20,218 bases of DNA, taken from positions 1-20,218 of the forward strand of contig CANRJU010000016.1 in NCBI GenBank assembly GCA_947631075.1. Reading direction: 5' to 3'. Position 1 is the first letter of the stretch, and each line of letters begins with the position of its first letter. The notes below the pieces were generated by a model. It saw nothing but the letters and a program-made list of their open reading frames with translations, searched no databases and was not told where the DNA came from. The position numbers and the translations under genes are program-made. The DNA is from an uncultured Lachnospiraceae bacterium. Its GTDB lineage: Bacteria; Bacillota; Clostridia; Lachnospirales; Lachnospiraceae. This document shows positions 6,835 to 14,573 of this stretch, in pieces.

Positions 6835-7488
6835 ATGAAAAAGAAATTGTTTGTACTGACACTTTGCACATCACTTCTAATGTGCGGATGCGCGTCGAAC
6901 GATGAGCTGGCCGACGCGGTCAAACAGGCAGCCGAGCAGGCGGGCCAGTCACTGACCACGGAAGCTCCCGCCGATCCGGCCGGGGCGGACACAGATTCCG
7001 CGACCGATACGACATCGGATTCCACGGGAACTGCCGACGCCGAGGAACCGTCTGATTCCGCGGAGACAGAGCTGTCTCTGGGAGACAAGGGAACCGTCGG
7101 CGACTGGAACATCACCGTGAAAAAGGCAGCGGTAAAAAATAAGATCAACGACAAATTCCGCGTATTCAAGCCAAACAAGGGCGACACCTTTGTCGTGGCA
7201 AACATCACAGCCACAAACACCGGCAGCGAGGATGCTACCCTGTTCCCCATGGTGGGCATCAAGGGACAGATGGTCACCGCCACCGTATGCACCGAGAGCG
7301 GAACCGAGTACCAGTCGACACAGCTTCTCGCCTATGACTCGGACATGATCAACAAGAGCCTTAAACCGAAAAAGAAAACAAACGGCCTTCTCGCGTTTTC
7401 TGTTTCCAAAAAAGACGCTAAGTCTTTGAAAAAGCTGACGCTGAAAATCGGCAACGACGAGGCAATGCTTTCCTACTCCCTGAAATAA
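6835..7488 (+). CDS. DUF4352 domain lipoprotein
   Basis: A 217-residue exported lipoprotein. The signal peptide MKKKLFVLTLCTSLLMCGC ends in a lipobox with Cys19 as the likely lipidated residue. Residues about 40-78 are a Thr/Ser/Asp/Ala-rich linker, followed by a DUF4352 (telokin-like, immunoglobulin-type) domain (about 80-217): LGDKGTVGDWNITVKKA, a strand TFVVANITATNTGSEDATL typical of the family, and a C-terminal LTLKIGN strand. ATG 6835 is set by GGAGG with good spacing. It stands alone on the plus strand, divergent from the propeller gene across the dyad cluster, and is followed by a strong terminator. DUF4352 proteins are surface proteins of unclear function; no partner is visible here. 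Confidence 0.85.
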   Translation: MKKKLFVLTLCTSLLMCGCASNDELADAVKQAAEQAGQSLTTEAPADPAGADTDSATDTTSDSTGTADAEEPSDSAETELSLGDKGTVGDWNITVKKAAVKNKINDKFRVFKPNKGDTFVVANITATNTGSEDATLFPMVGIKGQMVTATVCTESGTEYQSTQLLAYDSDMINKSLKPKKKTNGLLAFSVSKKDAKSLKKLTLKIGNDEAMLSYSLK

Positions 7489-7527
7489 TTTTCCGCGGTC
7501 ATTTCCGCAATTTCAAAAGGGCAACTT

Positions 7528-7562
7528 AAAAGGGCTGACACCTGAAATGTCAGCCCTTTTTT
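7528..7562 (+). terminator. Rho-independent terminator of the lipoprotein gene, possibly bidirectional
   Basis: A perfect 13-bp stem: AAAAGGGCTGACA (7528-7540) and TGTCAGCCCTTTT (7548-7560) around a 7-nt loop, with six T's at its end, 40 bp after the stop codon. Since the stem begins with AAAA, the minus-strand transcript of the EAL gene would also end in a U-run here. Confidence 0.9.
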
Positions 7563-7574
7563 ATATATGCATGT

Positions 7575-7662
7575 ACCACGCACATTGTACTCGATAGAGT
7601 ACATTTGCTCACACCACGCACATTGTACTCGATAGAGTACATTTGCTCACACCATGCACATT
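7575..7662. repeat. 38-bp tandem repeat carrying a hairpin, 2.3 copies
   Basis: Units start at 7575 and 7613 and a 12-bp partial third at 7651; the first two are identical. Each full unit contains the perfect hairpin TGTACTC-GATA-GAGTACA (7586-7603 and 7624-7641). The array sits between the convergent lipoprotein and EAL genes. The hairpins have no U-run, so they look more like REP-type 3' elements or protein sites than terminators. Confidence 0.9.
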
Positions 7663-7685
7663 TCTGTGCTCAACAACACTCGCGA

Positions 7686-9761
7686 TCAGCCCGTCAGCCT
7701 GCTCTCAAATTCTTCCTTTTGGAGCGGCTTATCGAAATAAAATCCCTGCGCGAGATAGCAGTTATTCTCCTTGAGGATCCGAACCTGCTGAATCGTCTCC
7801 ACACCCTCCACGATGCACTCCAGCCCGATGTTCTGGGCCATGGCGATGATATGCTTGAACATAATATATTTCTGGTCATTTTCATCAACGGCGCATGGCA
7901 AAAAGCTCTTGTCAATCTTCAGCACGTCCCAGGGCAGCTCCCGGATCAGATTCAGCGAGGAGTATCCCACTCCAAAATCATCCACCGACGTCCGGATTCC
8001 CTGGGCCTGCATCGTGGAGACAATCTTCCTCAGCTCTGAAAATCCCACATCCGTTGTCGTCTCCGTCAGCTCAATTTCAATATAATTGTGGGGCACCTCA
8101 TACCGGTCTATAATCCTCAGAATGTGATCCGACAGATCCGGATCCCCCATATGACGCCGGGAGAGATTGACCGATACCCGCACGGCCTTCTTTCCCTCAT
8201 CCAGCCATTTCCGTATGTCACGGCACACATGATCCAGCATGTAAAAATCCAGCTCGCAGATGGCCTTGCTCCGCTCTAAGACCGGAATGAACTTAAACGG
8301 CGCGATCAGCTCTCCCTGGTGTTTCCAGCGGCACAGCGCCTCCGCCCCCACCATGTGGTAATCCCTCAGATTGACCTTGGGCTGATAGTACACCATAAAT
8401 TCTTCCTTTTCCAGCGCGCTCCCGAACTGATTTTCAATATATACGTCCTCCGTCTCCACCTGCCTGGGCTTTGTCCCTTTATGCGGAAACGGCTTGGCGG
8501 GCTCCTGGCCGTCTACTTCCAACTGAGGGAGGCATATGGTAAAGCGCGTCCCCTTCTCCGGCGTGCTCTCGGCCTCGATGGTGCCGGACATCTGGCGAAT
8601 CACCAGTCCCAGCACGGCTATGCTGATCACGTTTCCCTGTCCCGACTCCTCCAGCTCCTTTTCATCCACCATCAAGAGCTGCCGGATGCGGTCCAATACC
8701 TCCGACGATATCACCTGTTTTTTCGACCGGAGCTGAATGACCAGCCAGACGGCGTAGGAAACCTTCTTACAGGAAAAATCCAGCGTAATATCTCCCTCCG
8801 GCACATACAGGGCCACATTCTGAATCAGTCGGGACAAGAGCTTGTTGATCCGCCCCACGTCGCCCATCAGCTCCGGCGGCACGGAATCGTACACGATGAC
8901 CCGCAGCGCCAGCCGCTCATTTTTTACATTCTTCTGTATATATTCCCGCAGTTGCCCGGCCAGATCCTCCACATGATAGGGCTCCTCCGCCAGATTGACA
9001 TTGCCGGAGGACATATTGATGTACTCAATTGCCTCGTGAATATGGGAAATGACCTCCTGGCTGTTGCTCTTGAGCAGCCGCAGCGTTTTTTTCATTTTGT
9101 CCATATCGTCCATGCTGTCCGACCGGTCCAGGATGCTTCCCCAGTTCTCCATCGTTTTCAGCATGGTGTTCATCCGGTCCATGATATAGGCCGTCTGCAG
9201 CTTGGCGGACGCCTCCATGACCTTGCTGTGCTGCAGGTCCTGATAATTCTGGTAGGCCATCTCCGAGAGCACCTTGGCGATCTCTGACAGAAACTCCGCC
9301 GTGCTCTCGATCTGCTCCATGCTCATCACACGCGTCTCTTTTGCCGCCCGGATATATTCCTCCGGATCAAGGGACAGCTCCTCCGCCACCTGGCGCAGAT
9401 GCGCCTCATCCACATCCCCGGGCCGCACCTGGCCGCCAATGAATCCTCCTACGCAATGTCCTTCTACCATAATCGGCGCGGCAAAATCCACTAACCCCGC
9501 GTGGCAGCGGTAGGTGGAAACGCGTCCCGTCCGGAGCGTCTCGAGCGCTCCCCCTCTGTCGCACTTTTTACACCTTTTATACCCCACGGCCGACTTGCGG
9601 GTCATATCCATACAAAAATGGCAAAATCCGCTTCCCTTCGTGATCGGCACGCCGTGCTCGTCGGTAGTGATAGACGCCATTCCTGTAAATTTGCTAAATC
9701 CATCCTGAATCTGCTGCAGGACGCTCACATCGACCAGATCCACCAGCTTTAATGAATCCAT
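7686..9761 (-). CDS. PocR sensor - degenerate histidine kinase module - EAL c-di-GMP phosphodiesterase
   Basis: A 691-residue cytoplasmic signalling protein. Residues about 5-145 are a PocR sensory domain with Cys47, Cys50, Cys64, Cys67 and the YRCHAGL motif (Cys86, His87). Residues 150-200 look coiled-coil. Residues 200-415 follow a histidine kinase layout, but there is no SHExRxP H-box, the DxGxG box is replaced by IQLRSKK, and the GxGLGL box reads GNVISIAVLGLVI; only N315 and the final GTRFTICLP strand persist. Residues 452-690 are an EAL domain with the catalytic set intact: EALCRW (E474), N532, ELTET (E564), DDFG (D594/D595), K615, EGVET, QGFYF. It should therefore hydrolyse c-di-GMP to pGpG. 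ATG 9761 follows AAGGAGG. It lies 17 bp after mscS and is last in the glgB-mscS operon. Confidence 0.9.
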   Translation of the reverse strand: MDSLKLVDLVDVSVLQQIQDGFSKFTGMASITTDEHGVPITKGSGFCHFCMDMTRKSAVGYKRCKKCDRGGALETLRTGRVSTYRCHAGLVDFAAPIMVEGHCVGGFIGGQVRPGDVDEAHLRQVAEELSLDPEEYIRAAKETRVMSMEQIESTAEFLSEIAKVLSEMAYQNYQDLQHSKVMEASAKLQTAYIMDRMNTMLKTMENWGSILDRSDSMDDMDKMKKTLRLLKSNSQEVISHIHEAIEYINMSSGNVNLAEEPYHVEDLAGQLREYIQKNVKNERLALRVIVYDSVPPELMGDVGRINKLLSRLIQNVALYVPEGDITLDFSCKKVSYAVWLVIQLRSKKQVISSEVLDRIRQLLMVDEKELEESGQGNVISIAVLGLVIRQMSGTIEAESTPEKGTRFTICLPQLEVDGQEPAKPFPHKGTKPRQVETEDVYIENQFGSALEKEEFMVYYQPKVNLRDYHMVGAEALCRWKHQGELIAPFKFIPVLERSKAICELDFYMLDHVCRDIRKWLDEGKKAVRVSVNLSRRHMGDPDLSDHILRIIDRYEVPHNYIEIELTETTTDVGFSELRKIVSTMQAQGIRTSVDDFGVGYSSLNLIRELPWDVLKIDKSFLPCAVDENDQKYIMFKHIIAMAQNIGLECIVEGVETIQQVRILKENNCYLAQGFYFDKPLQKEEFESRLTG

Positions 9762-9778
9762 GTCACATCCTCCTTTTT

Positions 9779-10585
9779 TTATGATTCCCTCACATGCACA
9801 TCCATCTGCCGGAACGGAATCACAATATGGTTCCTGTCAAAGTCCTCCTTGATCTGCTCCAGTACCTGAAACCGCGTGGACCAGTAGTCGTCCGGCCGCA
9901 CCCAGAATCGAACCCCCATCTTGATGGAGCTCTCTCCCAGCTCGTACACGACAATATCCGTATCCATCTCCTCCAGCCTTGTATCCTGCCTGTCCACAAT
10001 TTCCTTCAAAATTCGCCGCACCCGCTTTACATCCTCGTTGTACTCGATATCCACATAGATGTCCACGCGGCGCCTGTCCTCCCTGGTAGCGTTGATGATA
10101 TTGGAGTCCGCCAGCTTGCCGTTCGGCAGAATCACGGCGCGGTTGTCATTGGTTCCGAGCGTCGTGTAGACCACGTCAATCTTTTTGACCGTTCCCTCCA
10201 CATCGCCCACAATAATATAATCGCCCACTACAAAGGGTTTCATCAGGAGCAAAAGAACTCCTCCTGCAAAATTCGCCAAGCTCCCCTGGAGCGCCAACCC
10301 GATGGCCAGTCCCGCCGAACCCACCACCGCCACGATAGAGCTGGTGGCAAGGCCCAGAATCTGCGCCACGGCAAAAATCAGCACCACATAGGGCAGAATC
10401 CGCCCCGCTGAGATCAAAAAGGAAATCAGCCCCGGTTCAAGCTCCTTTTTCGTCAGCAAATTTCGAAGTCCCTTCAAGAGCTTGTTGATAATCCGAAGTC
10501 CCACCACCAGCACCAAAAGGGCAAATACGATGGAGAGGATCAGATCCAGCCCCTTGGGAATCAGTTCGCGCACATAATCAATCAT
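9779..10585 (-). CDS. mscS: small-conductance mechanosensitive channel, MscS family
   Basis: A 268-residue inner-membrane channel that opens on membrane tension to release solutes after osmotic downshock. It has transmembrane segments at about 13-35 and 58-78, and the Gly/Ala-rich pore helix TM3 at about 82-116 (VGSAGLAIGLALQGSLANFAGG followed by LLLLMKPF), the hallmark of the family. After it come the beta domain (GDYIIVGDVEGTVKKIDVVYTTL, then LPNGKLADSNIIN) and the C-terminal alpha/beta domain. Length and order match minimal MscS proteins. Its ATG overlaps the glgB stop by four bases (ATGA), so translation is coupled, and the EAL gene follows 17 bp later. No sensor domain is added at either end. 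Confidence 0.95.
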   Translation of the reverse strand: MIDYVRELIPKGLDLILSIVFALLVLVVGLRIINKLLKGLRNLLTKKELEPGLISFLISAGRILPYVVLIFAVAQILGLATSSIVAVVGSAGLAIGLALQGSLANFAGGVLLLLMKPFVVGDYIIVGDVEGTVKKIDVVYTTLGTNDNRAVILPNGKLADSNIINATREDRRRVDIYVDIEYNEDVKRVRRILKEIVDRQDTRLEEMDTDIVVYELGESSIKMGVRFWVRPDDYWSTRFQVLEQIKEDFDRNHIVIPFRQMDVHVRES

Positions 10586-12849
10586 TTCTTCCTCTCATTC
10601 TTCCGCTTTCCTGATGACTGCGGCGTTTTCGTGCAATTAAAAATCTGCACGGACAGCGGCGCCAGTTTCACCTCGATGGAATTGGGCCGTCCGTCCCACT
10701 TCACCCGCTTGGACTGCTTCGCCCTCGGATTGACAAAGCCGCTTCCGCCGCACTCCTCGGCGTCGCTGTTGAAAATTTCTTTATATTTTCCAGCAAAGGG
10801 AACGCCCACGCGGAATTTTTCGTGAGCCACCGGCGTAAAATTGCACAGCACGAGAAGCGTCTCCTCCTTGCACTTGCGGACAAAGGCAATCACGCTGTTA
10901 TCCGCGTCCAGCGTGCTGATCCACTCAAAGCCGGAAATTTTGGAGTCGTCCGCGTACATCGCCGGATGAGCCAGATAAAAGGAATTTAACAGGCTCACAT
11001 ACTGGCGGAGCTTTTCGTGGTCCGATGTCTCCCCGTCCACGCTCTTAAGCAGGTTCCAGTCGAGTTCCCGCTCCTCGCTCCACTCCCGCTCCTGTCCGAA
11101 CTCCTGTCCCATAAACAGGAGCTTCTTGCCCGGATGCGCCGCCATGTAGCCGTAGGACAGCCGCAGTCCGGCGAATTTGGCGTCTCGCTCCCCCGGCATC
11201 TTGGTGTACATGGAACCCTTCATATGTACTACCTCATCGTGGCTGAACACGAGCACAAATTCCTCGGAATACTGGTACACCATGCTGAACGTCAGCATAC
11301 CGTGCCGCCCCTTGCGGAACAGCGGATCCGTCCGTATGTACTCCAGATAATCGTTCATCCAGCCCATGTTCCACTTCAAGTCAAAGCCGAGCCCGTCATC
11401 CGACACGCTCCCCGTCACCTTCGGCCACGCGGTGGACTCCTCCGCGATGGAGATGCTGCCGTCCTTTCGGGCGTGAATCTTGTTATTTAATTTCTGTAAA
11501 AATTCAATGGCCTCCAGATTCTCCTTTCCGCCGTACATATTGGCGATCCACTCCCCGTCGTTCTTGCCGTAATCCAGATACAGCATCGAGGCCACGGCGT
11601 CCATGCGCAGCCCGTCGGCGTGGAACTTCTCCAGCCAGAACAGCGCGTTGGCAATGAGGAAATTCGACACCTGCGGCCGTCCGTAATTGTAGATCAGCGT
11701 GCCCCAGTGGGGGTGTTCGCCCTGTCTTGGATCGAGGTGCTCAAACAGGCACGTGCCGTCAAAGCGCGCCAGCCCGTGCTCGTCCTTCGGAAAATGAGCC
11801 GGCACCCAGTCCAGAATCACGCCGATTCCGTTCCGGTGCATGTAATCCATAAAATACATAAAGTCCGTGGGCGTGCCGTACCGTGAGGTGGGCGCGTAGT
11901 ACCCGGTCACCTGATATCCCCAGGAGCCGTCGAAGGGGTGCTCCATCACCGGCATCAGCTCCACATGCGTGTACCCCATCTTTTTGCAGTAATCGCAGAG
12001 CATCGGGGCAATTTCTCTATAATTATAAAATAATTTCTTTGGTTCTTCCTCGCCGCCCTCAGGCTTCTTGAAGCTCCCGAGATGCACCTCGTAAATGAGC
12101 ATGGGCTCCTTCTTCGGATTCCATTTCTTCCTGGCCGTCATCCAGTCTTTATCCTGCCACTTGTAATCCGTCAGGTCCCAGACAATGCTCGCCGTGTCCG
12201 GGCGCATCTCCGCATAGTTGGCGAAGGGATCCGCCTTCATGACCCTCTGTCCCGTGCTCCCGAGAATCTCATATTTGTACAGGTCGCCCTTTTTCACGCC
12301 GGGAATAAACAGCTCGTAGATTCCGGCGTCCTCCAATTTCCTCATGAGATGGGCCTGTCCGTCCCAGCCGTTGAAATCGCCCACCACGCTGACCGCTCTG
12401 GCGCAGGGCGCCCACACGGCAAAATAGGTTCCCTCCACGCCGTCAATGGTCATGATGTGGGCTCCGAGCTTTTCATAGATGGTGTCGTGAACTCCGTTGT
12501 TGAACTGGCTCATGTCCAAGCCGTCAATCTGCGGCTCTATGCCATAGGCGTCCACAACCTCCTTCTCTTTCTTTCCCTTTTTTACAATCAGACGATAGGA
12601 CGGGATTTTCTTAGCCGGAATCAGCACGGCGTAATAGCCGTTATCGTCCATCTTCTGCATCTTGTATTCTTTCTTTGTGTCCGTCACCTGAACCTTCACG
12701 GAATCCGCTTCCTTCTCAAAAGCCGTAACTAACACGTGCGACTTGTCCGCCATGCGCGGCCCCAGAACCGCCGACGGATCAGTGCACTCTCCGTACTCTA
12801 AGGCCTCAATCTCCGGCCACTGCATAAAATCTTCCAGTTTTAATGCCAT
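10582..12849 (-). CDS. glgB: 1,4-alpha-glucan (glycogen) branching enzyme
   Basis: Forms alpha-1,6 branches in glycogen by cutting and re-joining alpha-1,4 chains (GH13). From the chosen ATG it is 755 residues: an N-terminal N1 module, a CBM48 domain (about 135-220, GTYFAVWAPCARAVSVVGDFNGW), the catalytic barrel and a C-terminal beta domain. Catalytic regions are DWVPAHFP (region I), DGLRMDAVASMLYLDY (nucleophile Asp417), IAEES (acid/base Glu470) and SHDEVVHMKGS (transition-state Asp538). In region IV a Met replaces the usual Gly after the second His. ATG 12849 is preferred over 12867 because AAAGGAAG precedes it. It is first in a glgB-mscS-EAL operon; no glgA, glgC or glgP is in the window. 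Its upstream promoter is not clear. Confidence 0.95.
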   Translation of the reverse strand: MALKLEDFMQWPEIEALEYGECTDPSAVLGPRMADKSHVLVTAFEKEADSVKVQVTDTKKEYKMQKMDDNGYYAVLIPAKKIPSYRLIVKKGKKEKEVVDAYGIEPQIDGLDMSQFNNGVHDTIYEKLGAHIMTIDGVEGTYFAVWAPCARAVSVVGDFNGWDGQAHLMRKLEDAGIYELFIPGVKKGDLYKYEILGSTGQRVMKADPFANYAEMRPDTASIVWDLTDYKWQDKDWMTARKKWNPKKEPMLIYEVHLGSFKKPEGGEEEPKKLFYNYREIAPMLCDYCKKMGYTHVELMPVMEHPFDGSWGYQVTGYYAPTSRYGTPTDFMYFMDYMHRNGIGVILDWVPAHFPKDEHGLARFDGTCLFEHLDPRQGEHPHWGTLIYNYGRPQVSNFLIANALFWLEKFHADGLRMDAVASMLYLDYGKNDGEWIANMYGGKENLEAIEFLQKLNNKIHARKDGSISIAEESTAWPKVTGSVSDDGLGFDLKWNMGWMNDYLEYIRTDPLFRKGRHGMLTFSMVYQYSEEFVLVFSHDEVVHMKGSMYTKMPGERDAKFAGLRLSYGYMAAHPGKKLLFMGQEFGQEREWSEERELDWNLLKSVDGETSDHEKLRQYVSLLNSFYLAHPAMYADDSKISGFEWISTLDADNSVIAFVRKCKEETLLVLCNFTPVAHEKFRVGVPFAGKYKEIFNSDAEECGGSGFVNPRAKQSKRVKWDGRPNSIEVKLAPLSVQIFNCTKTPQSSGKRKNERKK

Positions 12850-12892
12850 TTTCCCGCTTCCTTTCATCTTCTATTTTGTAATGATACCACGA

Positions 12893-12991
12893 TTTCTGTC
12901 ATGCCTTTTCACGCGGACAAAAAACTCTGCCATGTCGCCCGAATCGTCAGCGGCAAATTTCCTGTCATTCTTTCCCACTCGGACAAAAAAC
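12893..12991. repeat. imperfect 33-bp direct repeat in the DUF1015-glgB gap
   Basis: Segments 12893-12925 and 12959-12991 match at 27 of 33 positions and both end CGGACAAAAAAC; the period is 66 bp. Read on the minus strand each gives a GTTTTTTGTCCG U-tract. Only a weak 5-bp stem precedes the first, so a terminator for DUF1015 is possible but not convincing. The 168-bp gap also must hold any glgB promoter; only a poor TATCAT -10 is seen. Confidence 0.6.
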
Positions 12992-13017
12992 GCGCAATCG
13001 TTTGACACTGGTATCTT

Positions 13018-14253
13018 TTATATCTCATGTATAAATAATCCGCTGCGCAGCTTCGGCTCAAACCAGGTGGACTTGGGCGGCATCAGAAGATCGGCGTCCG
13101 CCACCTCGAACAGCTCCTCAATGGAGGTGGGATACATGGAAAAGGACACCTTCATGTCGCCGTCCGCCCGTCTCTCCAGCTCTTTCAGCCCGCGGATTCC
13201 CCCGATAAAATCAATGCGCGAATCCGTCCGGGGATCCTCTATGCCGAGCACTGGTCCCAGCAAATTGTCCTGCAGCACCGACACATCCAGGCTGCCCACG
13301 CTGTCCTTTCCCTCGTACAGCTCCGGTCCGGCCTGAAGCGCGTACCACTGTCCGTCGAGGTACATGCCAAATTCGCCCTTTTTCGCCGGTTTCACCGGCT
13401 CTTTGCTCTCTTTCACGTCAAAGATTTCCCGCACCCTGTCCAGAAACTCCTCCGAGGTGAGGCCGTTTAAATCCTTCACCGTGCGGTTGTAGTCAAAAAT
13501 TTTCAACTGGTCGTGGGGAAAGAGCACCGACAGGAAGAAGTTGTACTCCTCCGCGCCTGTGTGGTCCGGATTCTCCGCCTTTCTTTTCAGCCCCACCTTC
13601 ACGGCCGACGCCGCTCTGTGGTGTCCGTCCGCGATATAGATATGCCCGATGCCCGCAAAGGCCTTCTGTATGCTTTCTACATCTGTAGATTTATCAATTT
13701 TCCACACCCGGTGGGCGATTCCGTCCACGGCGGTAAAGTCATATAAGGGCTTTTCCTCCCGGATTCTTCCCACGATGCCGTCAATCACCGGATGCGCGGG
13801 ATAGGCGAGGAAAATCGGACCGGTCTGGGCGCCGCAGGTATCCACATGGGTAATGCGGTCAATCTCCTTGTCCTCACGGGTGTTCTCGTGCTTCTTGATC
13901 ACCTGGTTCACATAGTCCTCCACCGAGACGCAGGCCACAATCCCAGTCTGGGCGCGCCCATCCATCACCAGCTCGTACACATAGTAAGCCGTGTCCGGAT
14001 CTCTCTCGTAAATTCCGTCCTCAATATCCCTCTGGAGCAGCTCCTTTGCCCTCTGATAGACCTCCGGCGCGTAGGTATCCACCGAATCGTCAAAGCTCGT
14101 CTCCGCCCGGTCGATTTTCAAGAAGGACATCGGCTCTCTCTGAACCTCCTCCTTCGCCTCCTGGCGGTTATATACGTCATACGGCAGCGCCGCTACCTTC
14201 GCCGCCACATCCGCTCTCGGACGCAGACACCGGAATGGTCGAATATCAGCCAT
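13018..14253 (-). CDS. DUF1015 family protein (ParB/SerK-like fold, function unknown)
   Basis: A soluble 411-residue protein that matches DUF1015 along its whole length: N-terminal MADIRPFRCLRP and ALPYDV, a central TGPIFLAYP segment, the signature ADGHHR (208-213) followed by AAS, and a C-terminal DSRIDFIGG and MPPKSTWFEPKLRSGLFIH ending. The ADGHHR motif recalls the nucleotide-binding DGHHR of ParB-related kinases such as the ADP/ATP-dependent free serine kinases SerK and SbnI. In clostridia DUF1015 genes are often found beside serA/serC, but neither is here. ATG 14253 has GGAGG upstream and its own promoter at 14303-14331. It is separated from glgB by 168 bp. A kinase or phosphotransfer role is inference only. 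Confidence 0.88.
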   Translation of the reverse strand: MADIRPFRCLRPRADVAAKVAALPYDVYNRQEAKEEVQREPMSFLKIDRAETSFDDSVDTYAPEVYQRAKELLQRDIEDGIYERDPDTAYYVYELVMDGRAQTGIVACVSVEDYVNQVIKKHENTREDKEIDRITHVDTCGAQTGPIFLAYPAHPVIDGIVGRIREEKPLYDFTAVDGIAHRVWKIDKSTDVESIQKAFAGIGHIYIADGHHRAASAVKVGLKRKAENPDHTGAEEYNFFLSVLFPHDQLKIFDYNRTVKDLNGLTSEEFLDRVREIFDVKESKEPVKPAKKGEFGMYLDGQWYALQAGPELYEGKDSVGSLDVSVLQDNLLGPVLGIEDPRTDSRIDFIGGIRGLKELERRADGDMKVSFSMYPTSIEELFEVADADLLMPPKSTWFEPKLRSGLFIHEI

Positions 14254-14302
14254 AATTCATTTCCTCCCTAATGATTGTCAAAAAATATAGATAGCCAAAA
14301 TA

Positions 14303-14331
14303 AGTATACCAGATTTTTCTTCTTCCTGCAA
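14303..14331 (-). promoter_or_regulatory. candidate sigma-A promoter of the DUF1015 gene
   Basis: Minus-strand -10 TATACT (14303-14308) with TTGCAG (14326-14331) exactly 17 bp upstream. The start would be about 14296, leaving a 43-nt leader that includes the GGAGG site. The -10 is good and the -35 only half-consensus. Confidence 0.55.
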
Positions 14332-14356
14332 TATTTTTGCCAAGGAATAGTGAAAT

Positions 14357-14390
14357 ATGAAAAGACGCCCTGCTCTTGCAGAACGCCTTT
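14357..14390 (-). terminator. minus-strand Rho-independent terminator upstream of DUF1015
   Basis: On the minus strand AAAGGCGTTCTGC (14378-14390) pairs fully with GCAGGGCGTCTTT (14361-14373) if three G-U wobbles are allowed, with the tetraloop AAGA and a TTTT tail. The wobbles become mismatches on the plus strand, so it is built for minus-strand RNA. The only minus-strand transcript that could reach it comes from the clpX-lon-nth operon running antisense through the CmpB-like gene. Confidence 0.6.
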
Positions 14391-14573
14391 GCTCGTATAT
14401 GAAACTATACGCCACTTTTTTTAATGTGTCAAGTTTTTTCTGCTCATTCCCTTTTCCAAAAAAACATATGACTAGCTCGAACCAGCCATATACTTTTAGG
14501 GCAAAAAATAATTGGACTTTTTTTGGATATACTATGTTCGGAGTGAAAATAACCTGCTCCGGAATGGAGATTA

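Noticed and set aside
8319..9287. 322-codon open frame on the plus strand opposite the PocR/EAL gene
   Set aside because: Composition full of His, Leu, Arg and Gln, no ribosome site, and the other strand has clear domains and catalytic motifs.
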